Assembly (NCBI RefSeq): GCF_048544455.1 | Contig: NC_133534.1 | Span: 223,352,292-223,416,291 of the forward strand | From: Silene latifolia | Lineage: Eukaryota; Streptophyta; Magnoliopsida; Caryophyllales; Caryophyllaceae | Reading direction: 5' to 3' | Length of the DNA stretch: 64,000 nucleotides | Part shown: positions 12,853 through 25,711 of the stretch, piece by piece | How positions within the stretch are numbered: the first letter of the stretch is position 1 | Layout: every line of letters begins with the position of its first letter | Translations under genes and position numbers: made by a program | Notes under the pieces: generated by a model | Told to the model about the DNA's origin: nothing | The model's input: the letters and a program-made list of their open reading frames with translations, nothing else | Databases searched by the model: none

Positions 12853-15800
12853 CATTGGTTTCTGGAATGTTCGTGGTATTAATAAGGTGAATAAGCAGGG
12901 TGATGTTAGACGTTTCCTGCACTTAAATAAGATTGGTTTCTTTGGTTTAGTAGAAACTAGAGTAAGGAATAAAAATAAAGATAATGTTAAGCTTGGGTTA
13001 GGTACCAAGTGGTGTAGTATTGATAATAATAATGTCAAGGACAAAGGGAGGATATGGGTTTTGTGGGATCCTGATGTTTTCTCTGTGACTCCACTGCAAT
13101 CTGATCTTCAAGTTGTTCATGTGGCTGTTAAACATTTGGGGACTGATTTCTCTTGGTGCTGTTCAATTGTCTATGGGTGTAATAAAGATGCTAATAGGGC
13201 TCAGTTATGGAATTCCCTCAAACATATGAAGCATATGGTTACAGGGCCTTGGTTGGTTATGGGTGACTTTAACAATGTGCTGTATGTGGATGAGAGGATT
13301 GGCACCACTGTAACTGATGCTGAGGTTAAAGAATTCCAAGGGTGTGTTGATTTTTGTGGACTATATGATATGTTCACTACTGGTGCTTACTATACTTGGA
13401 ACAATAAGCAAGCAGGAGCTGCCGAGTGTTTAGCGGGATTGACGGGGTCCTAGCCAATGATGAATGGATTACGATTGGGCCTTACGGGGTGGTTAATTTC
13501 TTGCCTGAAGGTTTGTATGACCATAGTCCATGCCTGATTGAACTGTGGAGAGATGATGAGAGGAGGAAAACTAGCTTTAAATATTTTAATATGTGGGGTA
13601 AAAGTAGCAAGTTTAAGCAAGTGGTTGGTGAGGTTTGGAATGGTCTGGTTAAAGGTTGTCTTATGTTTCAAGTGGTGAAGAAACTTAAGAGGTTGAAATG
13701 TTCTTTGAAGAAATTGAATAGAGAGGGTTATGGGGATGTTGAGAATGCTGCACAGGTTGCAAAAGTTTTTCTGGAGCACATTTAGATGCAGGTTCATAGA
13801 GATCCCACTAATATTAATCTTCTGGAGGAGGAAAAAGTGGCAGCAATCATGTTTAAGGAACTGGATGAGGCAAGAGTTTCTTATTTAGCCCAGAAAGCTA
13901 AGATTCAGTGGGTCCATAATGCTGATGATAATACTCGTTTCTTTCATAGCACTATAAAGGCTAGGAGGGCTCACAACAAAATCTTGAGTATTAAGGATAT
14001 GGATGGGAATGTGTGTACTGATGCTAGCAGTATTGAGCATGCTTTTATTGACTACTATAAGTTGTTGCTGGGGAGTAGTAGTCAGATGCACCCTGTCTGT
14101 ACTGGGGTGGTAAGAAGAGGGAATGTTGTGACCCCTGAACAGACTGCTGGGTTAGTTCAGTCTGTCACAAGGGAGGAAGTTACTAAAGCTCTCTTTTCCA
14201 TTCCAGTAGATAAAGCACCTGGACCTGATGGATATTCATCAGGTTTCTTTAGAGATGCCTTTGATATTGTTGGTGAGGATGTAGTGTCTGCTGTTATGGA
14301 ATTTTTCACTAGTGGGAGACTCCTTCAGCAAGTGAATGCCACTGTGCTCACCTTGATACCTAAGAATGAGGCTCCTGCTACAGTTATGGAGTTTAGACCC
14401 ATAGCTTGTTGCAATATCCTCTATAAGTGCATTTCAAAGGTCATTTGCAACAGGGTGGCTAAAGTCTTACCTGACATCATAAGCATGAATCAGAGTGCTT
14501 TTATTCAAGACAGAGAGATTGTTGATAACATTTTTATTTGCCATGATTTGGTAAGACTCTATAATAGGAAAAGTTGTTCACCTAGGGTGTTGAGGAAGAT
14601 TGATTTGAGAAAAGCGTATGATTCCATTGAATGGGACTTTCTTCATGAGATGCTTGTTGCACTTAGGTTTCCTGCTCAAATGGTGGAGTGGATCATGCAA
14701 TGTGTCACTACCACTTCTTTCTCTCTATCACTCAATGGAACTCAGTTTAGGTATTTCCAAGGTAAGAGAGGACTCAGGCAGGGGGATCCCATGTCCCCTC
14801 TTTTGTTCACAGTGTGTATGGAGTATTTGACAAGGATACTGAATCTGGTCACGGAAAAGCCTGAGTTTAGATACCATTCTCTTTGCAGAACTTTAAAGTT
14901 GAGTCATCTAGCTTTTGCTGATGATCTTTTCTTTGTTCAGAGAGGAGATTCTCGTCTGTTAGAGTTATGATGAGGGCCTTCCTCTCCTTCTCTGCAGCTT
15001 CTGGACTGCAAATGAATAGAGATAAATCAGACCTGTATATGAATGGGGTCACAGGTACTGAAGTCCACAATATTCTGAACATCTCAGGGTTTCATGTTGG
15101 GACTTCCCCTTTTCGTTATCTAGGGATCCCTATATCATATAAAAGAATTAGTGTGGCTGAGTGCAATAGAGTGGTGGATAAGATTGTTTGTAGAATTAGA
15201 GGATGGGGTGCTAAACATCTTAGTTATGCAGGGCGTTTGATTCTAGTTCAGTCTGTGCTAACACAGATGCATAGCTACTGGGCCAGAGTCTTTTTATTGC
15301 CCAAGACTGTCATTCATAAAGTGGAGAGTGTGTGCAGGAGCTACTTATGGGCTGGCAGTGCTGATTCTCATAAGATCCCTTATGTGGCATGGGAACAATG
15401 TTGCTTGCCTAAAAACAAAGGAGGACTAGGGATAGTTAACTGTCCCCTCTGGAATGTGGCCTCTATTGGGAAATACACTTGGTGGGTGGCAAATAAGAAG
15501 GACTGTTTGTGGGTCACATGGGTGCATCAAATTTATATGAAACATAGTGATTGGTGGACTTATCAGCCTACTAATAATACAAGTTGGGTTTGGAGGCAAG
15601 TGTGCAAGGTGAAAGATCAGCTGATGCATGGTTTTGCAGCTCATAGGTGGACTGAGAGTGGCTATTCTGTGCAGAAGGTTTATGAGTGGCTTCTGGGAGC
15701 TCAACAGAGGGTCACTTGGCAACCATTTGTTTGGAATAGAGTGTCCTTACCTAAGCATAATTTTTTGGCATGGTTGTTTGTTAAGAAGAGATGTCTGGCC

Positions 15801-16216
15801 CAGGACAGACTGATTAAGTTTTGAGTTATTACTGATGGGATATGCTACCTCGTGGTGCACAAAGCAGAAACTCGAGGCTCACTTGTTTTTTGATTCTTTG
15901 CTGATCGGAGGTGTGTACGGCTTTTTACAAAGACCTTTGGTTGGGTGTGTCTTGGCAGGGTGACTGTGTTGATTGGGTGATCAATTGGAGATGCAAGTCT
16001 CTATGCAAGAAGATGATTGTCATGGCTGCTATCAGTGGGTTATTGTATTGCATATGGGAAGCTAGAAACAAATGCAAAGTGGATATGGTGATGAAACGAC
16101 CTGAGGCAGTTATTGAACATGTTCAGAATGTTCTCAGATGGAGACTGAAAAGAAGTGATTTCGTGCAACAGAAGGATAATACGCTTGCGTGGATTAGAGA
16201 TAAAGGATTGAATTAG
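12845..16216 (+). pseudogene. LINE ORF2 (endonuclease + reverse transcriptase), broken
   Basis: ATG at 12845 opens MVNIGFWNVRGINK, the start of an APE-type endonuclease; VMGDFNNV and a YYTWNN box follow. A frameshift near 13430 and an in-frame TAG at 13783-13785 split it. RT motifs follow: DKAPGPDGYSSGFF, the segment RQGDPMSPLLF, and the catalytic FADDLFF near 14915. Another frameshift lies near 14960. The remaining RT thumb and zf-RVT-like C-terminus run to 15824, where a stop follows DRLIKF, with a last piece to 16216. At least five lesions indicate a dead copy. Confidence 0.85.
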
Positions 16217-16370
16217 TTTGAGTAAGTTGGTGATTCTAGGAGTGCTCTTAATTTGAGTAAGTTGGTGATTCTAGGAGTGCTCTTAATTTGTAGGATGGTG
16301 AAAATTTGATCATTGTATGGTGTAACCTCTTTGATAATTATTAATATAATTCACATTTCACCAAAAAAAA

Positions 16371-16689
16371 AAACCATTAAAGTTAATTGATAGAGTTAAC
16401 AAGAAAATCTCTATCTTTTCTCTGAATCTTACCCCCACCTTACAAATTTTACAATAGGATCATTGATCAAGTTTGAAGGCATGTTCTTGAATAAGCTTTT
16501 AGTGTATAGCAGTTACTATAATTAATCTTCTATATACACTCTGCCTTAACTGAATATGACGTCTAGATTAAGTTGTCTTCTTAATAGCCTTTCTGAAGGC
16601 CTTTTTCATTATCCCAATTTTGAAGTTGCATTACATGGATTGTTCTTTAATGCTTTCATCTCCTCCTTACTTACAAATTTAGTTTAAAA
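16371..16689. other. 3' flank of the malectin/LRR gene, right TSD of LINE 1
   Basis: The right TSD is at 16371-16384. The rest is probably 3' UTR of the minus-strand gene ending at 16690. No ORF is seen. Confidence 0.5.
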
Positions 16690-19600
16690 TCATTCCGTAA
16701 TTCTGCATCAAGAAACACCACATTTCAATAATTCCATATTATCGTCATATTATTCATCCTTGTCTCTATAGCTTTTACTTACCGGATTGTGAGACCTTGT
16801 CGATTTTTCAGAGTATTAGGAATACCACCGGTAAACTGGTTGTTTTGGAGATATCTATCATTAAAGTTTGAAAGAATTGAATCAGTAAAATAATAGTTAC
16901 AAAATGATGTCAAAATAAGGGTAAGACAGTTTATTAATAAAGATGAAGAGATTCAACTGAAATCACTAGATCACTTTTAATTCACTAAAAAGCATTTCAT
17001 ATTCTATAGCAGTGAGGAGTCCCATTTTTGTGTCCCATTGTGTGTGTCACACCACTTGCATTTCGACACATCACTTATGGCAAAATATAATATTACAATA
17101 TATATATTAATTTGTTGATGTGTTAGAAGCTAAGTGGTGTGGCACACACAATGGGACACCAAATGGGACAGAAGATCCTCACTGATTCTATAGTAAGACC
17201 CTCTTATGAAATATTGGTAAAGTACAATACATCTCTCGAAGACGTGGAAGTGTGGCTAATGAATCCGGGATTGAGCCTTGGAACTGATTATTCTCCAAAT
17301 GCCTGAACAATGCACAAATATTTATATTAACGAACAAGTTTTATAGGGTTTGGTTAAGACATACAGTATTTGTCTAAAGAAAAAGAAAACGCACAATGTC
17401 TCTAACATCTTCATTGGGCTCATGTCTGGGAGTGAACCTGAAAGTTTGTTATTTCCAAGCCAACTATTTATAACAACAGTAATTAGTTAATAAAATTACC
17501 ATAAATTTTAGAACACGAAATGTGTTTCCTTAGCTTGGTTACTTACATGTGAACAATGCTGGTTAGGTTGCCAATACTAGGCGATAAAGATCCGACAATT
17601 CCTTTTCCCGTCAAATTCCTACAAATGCCAAGCCTGAAAGTTAACTTTTTTCAATCTAAAATGAAATTTCTAAGTATCATATCATTTGGATTTTTTCTAG
17701 CAATACGATAACTTTCTGCAATGCAAAGATGGCACTATCTTGAGCTAGATTAAATTTAGTAACTAAAATCAATTCATTTTTAGTTGTACTCACAAAGTTG
17801 AAACACGAAAGATGCTATTTATGTTGGAGCATGTGACTCCGGTCCATGAATTTTGTTTCGGTAAGCAAGGATCTCCATTCCAATCCGGAGGTGGGTTTGT
17901 AAAGCTTCTATCCAAATCTTCCATCGCCATCGCTGCCAATTTTCAAGAGATAAAGAGATTGTTACCAAAAATACTAAGTAATATTTTTCTAGGATATTTG
18001 TAAATGTGTCATTCAATATAATAAAATGGCATGCATCATGATGTACTTGATAAATTAAAGTTAAATAATATTGATTACTTACCGTCCCTAGCAGTAGTCA
18101 ATCCAGTAAGTGGAAGAAGTTGAAGCATCTCGGCAGCATTAATCATAGGACCAACCGGAATGTCGTTATCCGGCGTAAGCGTAAGTTGAGTTTGGCCGGA
18201 GAGTGGCCATTGAGTAGCATAAACATTAACACCACTAGCAGTGACATTGAGCTTAGAATAAAAGGTTTCTCCATTCAAGGAAACATTGAACACTCTCCAA
18301 CTATAGGGGCTCGGGTTTCGATTATCTTGGAAATAAAGAGACACATAGTAGTTTGTCGGTGGAAGCGGCATTGGTGGCCATTGAATTTGAAGGGTTTTTC
18401 CTCTACTTGTTGTTATTGCTGAGCTTAATGCCTGCCTTGGTGGCATGTTCCAAAAATCTGAAGAAACTATACTTGATTGACATTTTACCGTTGGATTTGA
18501 ATCCTTGAATGGTTCCCACCATCTATGGAATTCATCATCTGGGTAGCTACATACATACCCAATAAACATTTAATTGAAAATTAAATTTCTCATTAAAGTT
18601 TTAATTAGAGTAAATTATCAATTACACCCACGCCAAATACACATTTTTACATTAACTCCCACGTCAATTTTTTTTTTTTAAATTACACCCAAGTTAATAG
18701 CTCAGTTTATAAATTGCACCCAACCCCATTTTAAATGAAAAAAAAATTATGAAATGACAATTTTGCCCCCGAATCTATTAGTCTGATTTTGTGTGATTTT
18801 GAGTTACTTCCCCTATTTCCTCCTCCACCTTTGAGCTTCATCTTTCTCCTCCATTACAACTTCATCTTCTTCCTCCTCCATTACAACAATAACCATGAAG
18901 CCTTCCCCGATTTCAATCATTTTTTCCTTATCAAATAAATAAAAAATCCAAACACCTATACTCCATACACAAATTAAAATCAATAAGCATTGATCCAACC
19001 TTAATTCGTACACCGAGGCTCAAGCACGACCACCAAGAGTTGCTCATCAACCCAGATTCGCACCGCCTAATTCATTCTTCTGCTTTTTATTTTGATTGGA
19101 TTTGTTTGATGTGAGGGAAATTATTTACTTTATTTGTTATTTATCCCTAATTCATAATGTGCATTTGGGTTGATAAATCTGGAGAACTTGAAATGAAAGA
19201 AGAAGAAAGAAGAAATTAAAAAAAGAAATTTGAAGAAAGAAAAATAATAATAAATCTGGACGGAAGAAAAAAAGAAGAAGAAAGATGAAGAATAAATAAA
19301 GAAAGAGGAAGAATAAATTAGAACAGTCAAGAAAAGGAAGAAGAAGAGGAAAGAACAAGGGCAAAATCGTCCTAAAATCAATTTTTTTTAAAAAAAAAAT
19401 TGAATTTTGACGGAAAAGTGGCCGGATTCCGATATTGGGTGCAATTTGTAAACTGAGCTATTAACTTGGGTGTAATTTAATAAAAAAAATTGACGTGGGA
19501 GTTAATGTAAAAATGTGTATTTGGCGTGGGTGTAATTGATAATTTACTCTTTTAATTATATGCATAATTGGACCAATACATTGTGTATTGTAAGCTATTT

Positions 19601-20784
19601 ACCTCTAATTATCTAAAAAAAATTGCTCATAGCATCAAACAATAATTTACACTTATATTATCAAAGTTAATTTGAAATATTCCACAAAACAAAGAGTAAT
19701 GTGATATGAATTTATATATCATTGTGTATGTACCTGATAAAGCTTGAATCAAGATCATCGGTATCAGTATACCCAAAGGTATGGCGAGCAACGGTACTTA
19801 AACCATACTTTTGGAAATCAACGGCCTTGTAGAGAGTATCATCAAGAGACATGACTTCTATGGAAGAAATAAAGGGGCTTGATTCACCTCGGGTTTGGTC
19901 GTTACGAGCCAGGCATACACTAAGAACCTTACTTTGTGCTGCAACAATAAGCTCATAATAAGAAGCAAGGCCTTTTGCATAATCTTCTGTTGTATTAACC
20001 ACGCTCCACCTTGTTCCGTCGATTATTTGATCAAAAATTGGAGGTTCTTTCCCTCCATCAAATTCTCCATAATAGTAAGTTGTTCTAATTAGGTATTTCG
20101 CACCTTTAATGACTGGAAAAGAATAACAATTTTTTCGAGTCGATTTATCGGGAAAGAACCTTAGCTTAGCTAAGATGGGCAATATGCTAGAACTATTCTT
20201 CACCGATGTTCCATTTCCTATAGATATGAATCCATGGTCTGGTACATATTTTAGCCCATTCATTTGCACATTCTCAGTTGTACCACAACTCAAAAGGAAG
20301 CCTGCGTTTTTAAAATTATACAAATAAAAAATCAATCAGAATTTTCTTATTCAAAATATGCAGAAGTTAGCATTAAAATCAAAATTACCATTATAAGTTA
20401 TAACTTATTTAAAAAAAATGCATGTTACAGTGTCTAACAAATTTGTAATACCACGTAAAAGGATGATGTTGAAATAGTTAAAACGTTAGAGATCAAAATG
20501 TCTATCTAGCTATTAAATTAGGATTCTACAACTGCATATAACCCAAATAGATTTTCGGTAAAAAAAAAATGGCTTATGCGCTGAGTTTATTTTAATTTTT
20601 TTTCTTTTTTATCCATTAATAATCTCTTCATAAATATACATGAAATAATAATCATAATAGTTAAAGAATGTTTTACACTATTTGAAAATAAAAATAAAAA
20701 ATTACCATTAGGTGCAGGAATATCTGCATGGGTTACCGAGAATGAGAAGATAACAATCCATAAGATTAAGGCAGGGATTAACAT
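16690..20784 (-). CDS. Malectin-like domain/LRR secreted protein, 9 exons, 520 aa
   Basis: Exons (plus coordinates): 20706-20784, 19734-20301, 18083-18546, 17794-17932, 17547-17633, 17395-17463, 17231-17302, 16783-16854, 16690-16702. All junctions are GT..AG with consistent phase, giving 1563 bp (520 codons plus TGA). A signal peptide (MLIPALILWIVIFSFSVTHA) starts the protein. Exons 2-3 encode a malectin-like (di-glucose-binding type) domain with YLIRTTYYYGEFDGGKEPP and PYSWRVFNVSLNGETFYS. Exon 4 has the LRR N-cap DWNGDPC..WTGVTC. Exons of 69-87 bp then each carry an LRR (LGNNKLSGSLP, LENNQFQGSIP, LQNNQFTGGIP). No kinase or clear transmembrane segment is visible, so it resembles the kinase-less malectin/LRR proteins of Arabidopsis (At3g19230/At1g25570 class, from memory). 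It probably acts at the cell surface or wall; the ligand is unknown. The last 13-bp exon is the least certain. Confidence 0.88.
17010..17184. mobile_element. 175-bp MITE, 9-bp TSD, intron 7
   Basis: Terminal inverted repeats of about 45 bp (CAGTGAGGAGTCCCATTT.. / ..CACTG) are flanked by the 9-bp duplication ATTCTATAG (17001-17009 and 17185-17193). A 9-bp TSD points to the Mutator superfamily. Confidence 0.85.
18608..19549. mobile_element. 942-bp MULE-type MITE, long TIRs, intron 2
   Basis: Inverted repeats of about 113 bp (GAGTAAATTATCAATTACAC.. at 18608 and its complement ending at 19549) are nearly identical. The 9-bp TSD TTTTAATTA lies at 18599-18607 and 19550-19558. The interior is CT-rich then GA-rich and has no transposase ORF. 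It sits in intron 2 of the malectin/LRR gene without touching splice sites. Confidence 0.92.
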
Positions 20785-21485
20785 TATTGATGTTGCTTAA
20801 CAATTTTTCTTCAGCAAAGGAGGAGAAAAATAAAGGAAGAAACATTAGAACGCAAAAATGGTGGAAGTGCAATGGTGAGAAAAACAGAAGAACATATAAT
20901 ATTAACACGTACATGAATCGTTAAATTAGACATTGAGTAATTTTACTATTTTACCCGGTTTAGAAAATTAATCTTTCATTGCTCCTAAAAATATTAAATC
21001 TATAAGATTTTTAATGTAAAATTGTAATGGAAAATCCTATAAAAAAAATAGGTAAAAGGCCAACATAGGTATATAGGAAATCAAGTATCTTATTTGCGTT
21101 AGTACATTATGTTCACATAACTCTATAGCGCAATTAAAACTATTAAAATATAGTTAATTTTTAGTTTTATTGCCTTGTCCACGGACAAAACTACAGTTAT
21201 AATAATGAAATATTTGAAATTTTGGGTGACATTTTTTATTTCATTTTGAATTTATCTTATTACATTATTTATTATCCGTCTTTGAAAAGTTTTACCTCCT
21301 TACAACAAATATTGGTTTTTCATAATCTTGCTTTTTTATTGTATAATTATTTTTATTATAAAGCTTAATTAATACTCCCTCCGACTCAACATATTTTTTA
21401 CACTTTGATTCAATTGTGAGGAGTATTTAACAAAACATAAAGAATATGTTGAGTCAAAGCTAATAAAGGTTTAGCAAATTTAGTG
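20785..21485 (-). promoter_or_regulatory. 5' flank of the malectin/LRR gene
   Basis: About 700 bp of AT-rich DNA lies between the start codon and the next LINE. A TATTATAT sequence on the minus strand near 20895-20905, roughly 115 bp upstream of the ATG, is a possible TATA box. The 5' leader is CT-rich. A short Stowaway-like CTCCCTCCG end is seen at about 21374-21383 with no matching second end. Confidence 0.4.
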
Positions 21486-21558
21486 ACACCGAAAAGTTTT
21501 TTTTTTTTTTTTTTTTTTTTGGCAGCTGTAAAAGAAAACTTTCTTACAATCTCATAGC

Positions 21559-24500
21559 TCATTTCGCTAGTCGATGAGCCACAGAATTCAGGTTTCTAGG
21601 AATAAAACTAAAACTAATACAATGAAAGAAAGGTAAACTAGCTTCAATATCAAGTAGGATTCCTTGTGTCGAATGGTGTCCGTTCTCCACTCCTGTGATC
21701 TGTAGCAAGATCTGTAGGCAATCAGAAAACACATCCAAATGAAAAATCCTATTAGCGCTAGCCCATCTTAATGCTTCTCGGATACCCTTTGCCTCAGCCT
21801 GTAAAGCAGATTCAGACCAAAAACTCCTGCCGCCTTCAAAGATGATAGAACCGTCATGATCGTACGCCACCCAGCCAGCAGCAGACACTAATGACGTATG
21901 CCATCCAGCATCCACTTTGACCCTAATAGTATTACACCCTCTGCCCGTGCCTATCAGATAAACCGGGAAACTATTTTCCAGTTTTTCCCGAACTTCATTA
22001 CGCTGAAGACCAGGGAAAAAACCCTTTGTTCTTACCATCCCTTGGGTAGCCTCATAAGCAGCAATTGCCTCAGCAGTGGTCTTAGATTGTAAATTGTAGA
22101 AAGCCTCGGGCGAGAATGAATCCCCTCTAAAAACGAGATTATTACGGGTACACCATATGCACCAGATGGTAGCAATCAGGCTAATAACCAAAAACTCCCC
22201 GTTATCAGCTTCAGAAAGGTAATTAATCCAATTAATAATCCATTCTCCAACAGGCATATGGGAATCGTTGCAAGTTCGAATTCCCAAATTAGAGGAAGAC
22301 CAGATCCTAGCTACAATATCGCAATCTCGGAATAGATGATTCAAAGTCTCGACATTATCCATACCATAACAAAATCTACATGAATGGTCCACACCTATTC
22401 CCCTTTTTTGGAACTCCGACCCATTAGAGACGGAATTAGTAAGGATTCTCCAAACTAATACTTTCCATTTCTGAGGCCCAGGGAGTCTCCACAGCCTCTT
22501 TTTACAGAAAGCAACACATGACCTGCTAATTCTAGATAAATCCTTCTCATTACAAGCCTTGTTAAGGTAAGAATCGAGAGCAATACCATATCCGCTTTTA
22601 ACCGAATAAGTACCTGAAGTAGTATGCTTCCAAAAAATCGTGTCAGTAGGTTGTGACGAACACAAAGGGAGGGCCAAGATTTTAGATCGCCATTCTTCAC
22701 TGAAAAGCTCGGTTATTAGCTCTTTATTCCATTCCCCTGGCCCTAACAGAAGGTCTTTGACCTTAAGATTTAAGGCAATCGAGATTTGACCCAGATTTAG
22801 GCTAGGATTCATGCTAGGTGTTTCCCCATTAACCCACTTAGTGCTCCATATGTGCATGTCGGAGAGGTACCCCACTTTCCAAGCGCAATTTGGGAGAATA
22901 AGATCAAGCCCCCGCAGCAGACTTCTACAACCCCATGACAGATTCGAGGTATGTTTTGCGGACATGGAAGCAGGACCAAACGAGGGGGGGAGTACTTTGT
23001 CTCTGAAAACTTTCCCAAAGAGCGTGTCTTGCGCCGTGATCAACTTCCAGGCTTGCTTGGCCAGGAGAGCTTGATTCGGACAAGAAACGTTCCTAATCCC
23101 AAGACCTCCTCTACTTTTTGGAATACTTAGGAAATTAATACTACACCAGTGCACCGTCTTAGACGATCTCAAGCCCGCCCACCAAAAATGTGACAAAAGA
23201 GAATTGATTCTCTTGGCCACACTTACCGGTATTTTAAACACCGATAGGAAGTAGTTAGAAATAGTGGACAGAACAGAAGAGATTAGTGTAAGCCGTCCGG
23301 CTGGTGACAGAAAGATCCCATTCCACGAGGAGATCCGCTTCTTAACATTGTCAACAAGCGTGGAGAAAATATCTGCTTTTGAGCTTTCAAAATCCGTGGA
23401 TATACCCAGATACTTACCAATGCCCTTGTTATTCCGGATGTTAAGGATTTTAAGTCCCGCAGAAGCACGACGAATCGGAGTGCTTGGGCTAAAAATAATA
23501 CCAGATTTTTCATAATTGATAGTCTGACCCGAAGCCTCACAAAACCGCCTAAGAATTCCATCAAGCTGTCGAAAAGCATCCTTTTTATCCGTCAAAAAGA
23601 AGATAGAGTCGTCAGCGAAAAATAAATGCGAGAGAGGTGGAGAGGACCGGCTAAGCTTAATGCCCTGCAACCGTCCACAACTAATAGCAGCAGAGATATT
23701 ACGGGACAAAACTTCCATACAGAGAATGAATAGATACGGAGATAAGGGATCCCCCTGCCGGATGCCACACCTAGGCCTGAATTGTTTTAAAGGAACCCCA
23801 TTGAGTAACTCTTCATACGAAACAGTAGACACACAGTTCATAATTAATTTTACCAAATTGTCAGGGATTCCCATGCACCTTAAAGTTTTAGAAAGGAAGG
23901 TCCAATGGACCCTGTCATAAGCCTTGCTCATATCAGCCTTAAAAGCAAACCGACCATGGCGGCCTTTTTTATGACCGTTGATGTTGTGAATTGCTTCGTC
24001 ACCAAGAGAACATTATCACTAATATGTCGTCCCGGAACAAAGGCATTTTGAGAGTCCCCTACAAGATACCTCATAACCCTTGCAAGCCTATTAGCGATAC
24101 ACTTGGTGATGATTTTCATAATAACGTTGCAGAGACTGATAGGACGGTAATCTTCTACTGTCTCCGGGTTCTCACATTTTGGAACAAGCGTAATAAAAGT
24201 TCTATTCATTTCTTTGGAGATAAAACCTGAATTGAGGGCGGATAACGCAGCATTAATAACATCGTCCTTAACAACATGCCAACATCTCTGAAAAAACGCA
24301 GCTGGGATACCATCAGGTCCCGGCGACTTTAACGCCCCTAACTGAAACGTAGCACGTCTGACATCCTTGGCCGAGAAAGGCTTCTTAAGAAAATCGACAT
24401 CGTCGTCCTTGACCCGAACATCCACATTGCAAAAAAGATTAGAGCTACTCGACTCCCTTTCTATATCTGCTCCAACAGCCTCCTCATATCCCGGGTTAAA

Positions 24501-25711
24501 GATATTATAGAAGTGATTAAAGAAAAGCTCACCCACCTGATTCTCATCAAATGTCCAGGCATCATCTTGCAATTTTAAGCCGAGGATAAAATTATGCCCA
24601 GCACGACCCTTAACCCAATTAAAAAAATATTTAGTACAAGTATCCCCATCAACGTTCCATTTCAGTTTTGCTCTCTGCCTCCAGAACATGGCGACTGCTA
24701 AAGAAAATTCTTTAAGCTCCTCATGAACCTTATTGTATTGTTCCTCATTACCTTCATTGACAGCCACATCCATCGCTGCCTCTAATTTTTCATCAAATTC
24801 TTCCCATTTTCTATTCCATTGCAATCTTTTTTCAATGGACCAGTGTTTCAATTCATATCGCTTACTGATGCAAGCTTTCTCATGAGACGAAAAACAGGCG
24901 AACCCCTAATACGTGTCCTCCATGTGTTCTGGATAAGACCCAAACATTCCTCATTTTCCAAATTCCACCATTCTAGTTTGTAAGGTTTTTTTGAAGGGCG
25001 TTTGATCAGATGGAGATTGAGCTCAACGGGAGCATGATCAGAAAGTTGGATTGGAAAATGCTTAACTGCAGTGTTTGGAAAATTAAGTAACCACTCTTTA
25101 GAACCGAGAGCTTTATCAATACGCTCATAAACTCTTTTGTTTCCCTTTCGGTTATTGCACCATGTAAACCTTGGCCCCTTAAAAGGGATGTCCACAAGCT
25201 CATTATCAATTTTCCAGCAATTAAAACTATTAGCCCCTGCAATTGGTCTTTTGCTTCCGCTTACTTTATCACATTTGTACTCAACTTGATTGAAATCACC
25301 AAAAATAATAAACGGGTACACGAAAGATTCAATCCAAGTCGAAAGCTCCTCGAGAATTGGCAGCCTTAATGAACTATTCGGTTCACCATAGAAGAGGATC
25401 AAGTACCATGGCAAGCTAGCATATTCATCCATCAGGAGGATAACAAAATTACTATACACTACAACACTTTTCATTTTTAGACCCTTCCTCCATCCAACCC
25501 AGAGCCCACCTGAGGCTCCAAGAGCATCAACCCCGACAGACTCCACAAAACCAGAAGAACGAAGTAACGAGTTTACATGATGGACACTACACTTAGTTTC
25601 CGCTAGAAATAAGAAATCATATTTATTACTACTTACTAACGCTCTTAACTTAGGAATTGCAGGGGAGAGCGTATCATTGAAACCCCTACAATTCCAACTC
25701 AAACCTTTCAT
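21559..25711 (-). pseudogene. LINE ORF2: endonuclease, reverse transcriptase, RNase H
   Basis: ATG 25711 overlaps the ORF1 stop (ATGA). The endonuclease reads MKGLSWNCRGFN.., with LAETK and IIFGDFNQ motifs. A one-base frameshift near 24855 separates it from the RT, which has LKSPGPDGIPAAFF and YRPISLCNV. A second frameshift near 23990 precedes DMSKAYDRVHW. The catalytic FADDSIFF and the zf-RVT region follow. The C-terminal RNase H domain shows VDAGW..AEAKGIREAL..FSDC and NSVAHRLA, with the expected acidic residues. Repairing two single-base shifts would restore one ORF, so either recent decay or assembly error is possible. Confidence 0.88.

Larger units (their letters stand above)
12073..16370 (+). 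mobile_element. 5'-truncated LINE (L1-like) with TSD
   Basis: AAAACCATTAAAGTT at about 12057-12072 is repeated at about 16370-16384 immediately after an A-run, which is the signature of target-primed reverse transcription. The body begins inside ORF1, contains ORF2 with endonuclease and RT, and ends in an oligo(A) tail. A 35-bp unit is tandemly duplicated in the 3' UTR (about 16219-16290). Several stops and frameshifts make it inactive. Confidence 0.9.

Noticed and set aside
16371-16782. Kinase exons downstream of the LRRs
   Set aside because: No kinase motifs found here or left of the LINE, and the stop at 16690 gives a complete 520-aa protein.
19130-19381. Phe/Ser-rich minus-strand ORFs
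   Set aside because: Low-complexity GA-rich interior of the MULE-MITE.
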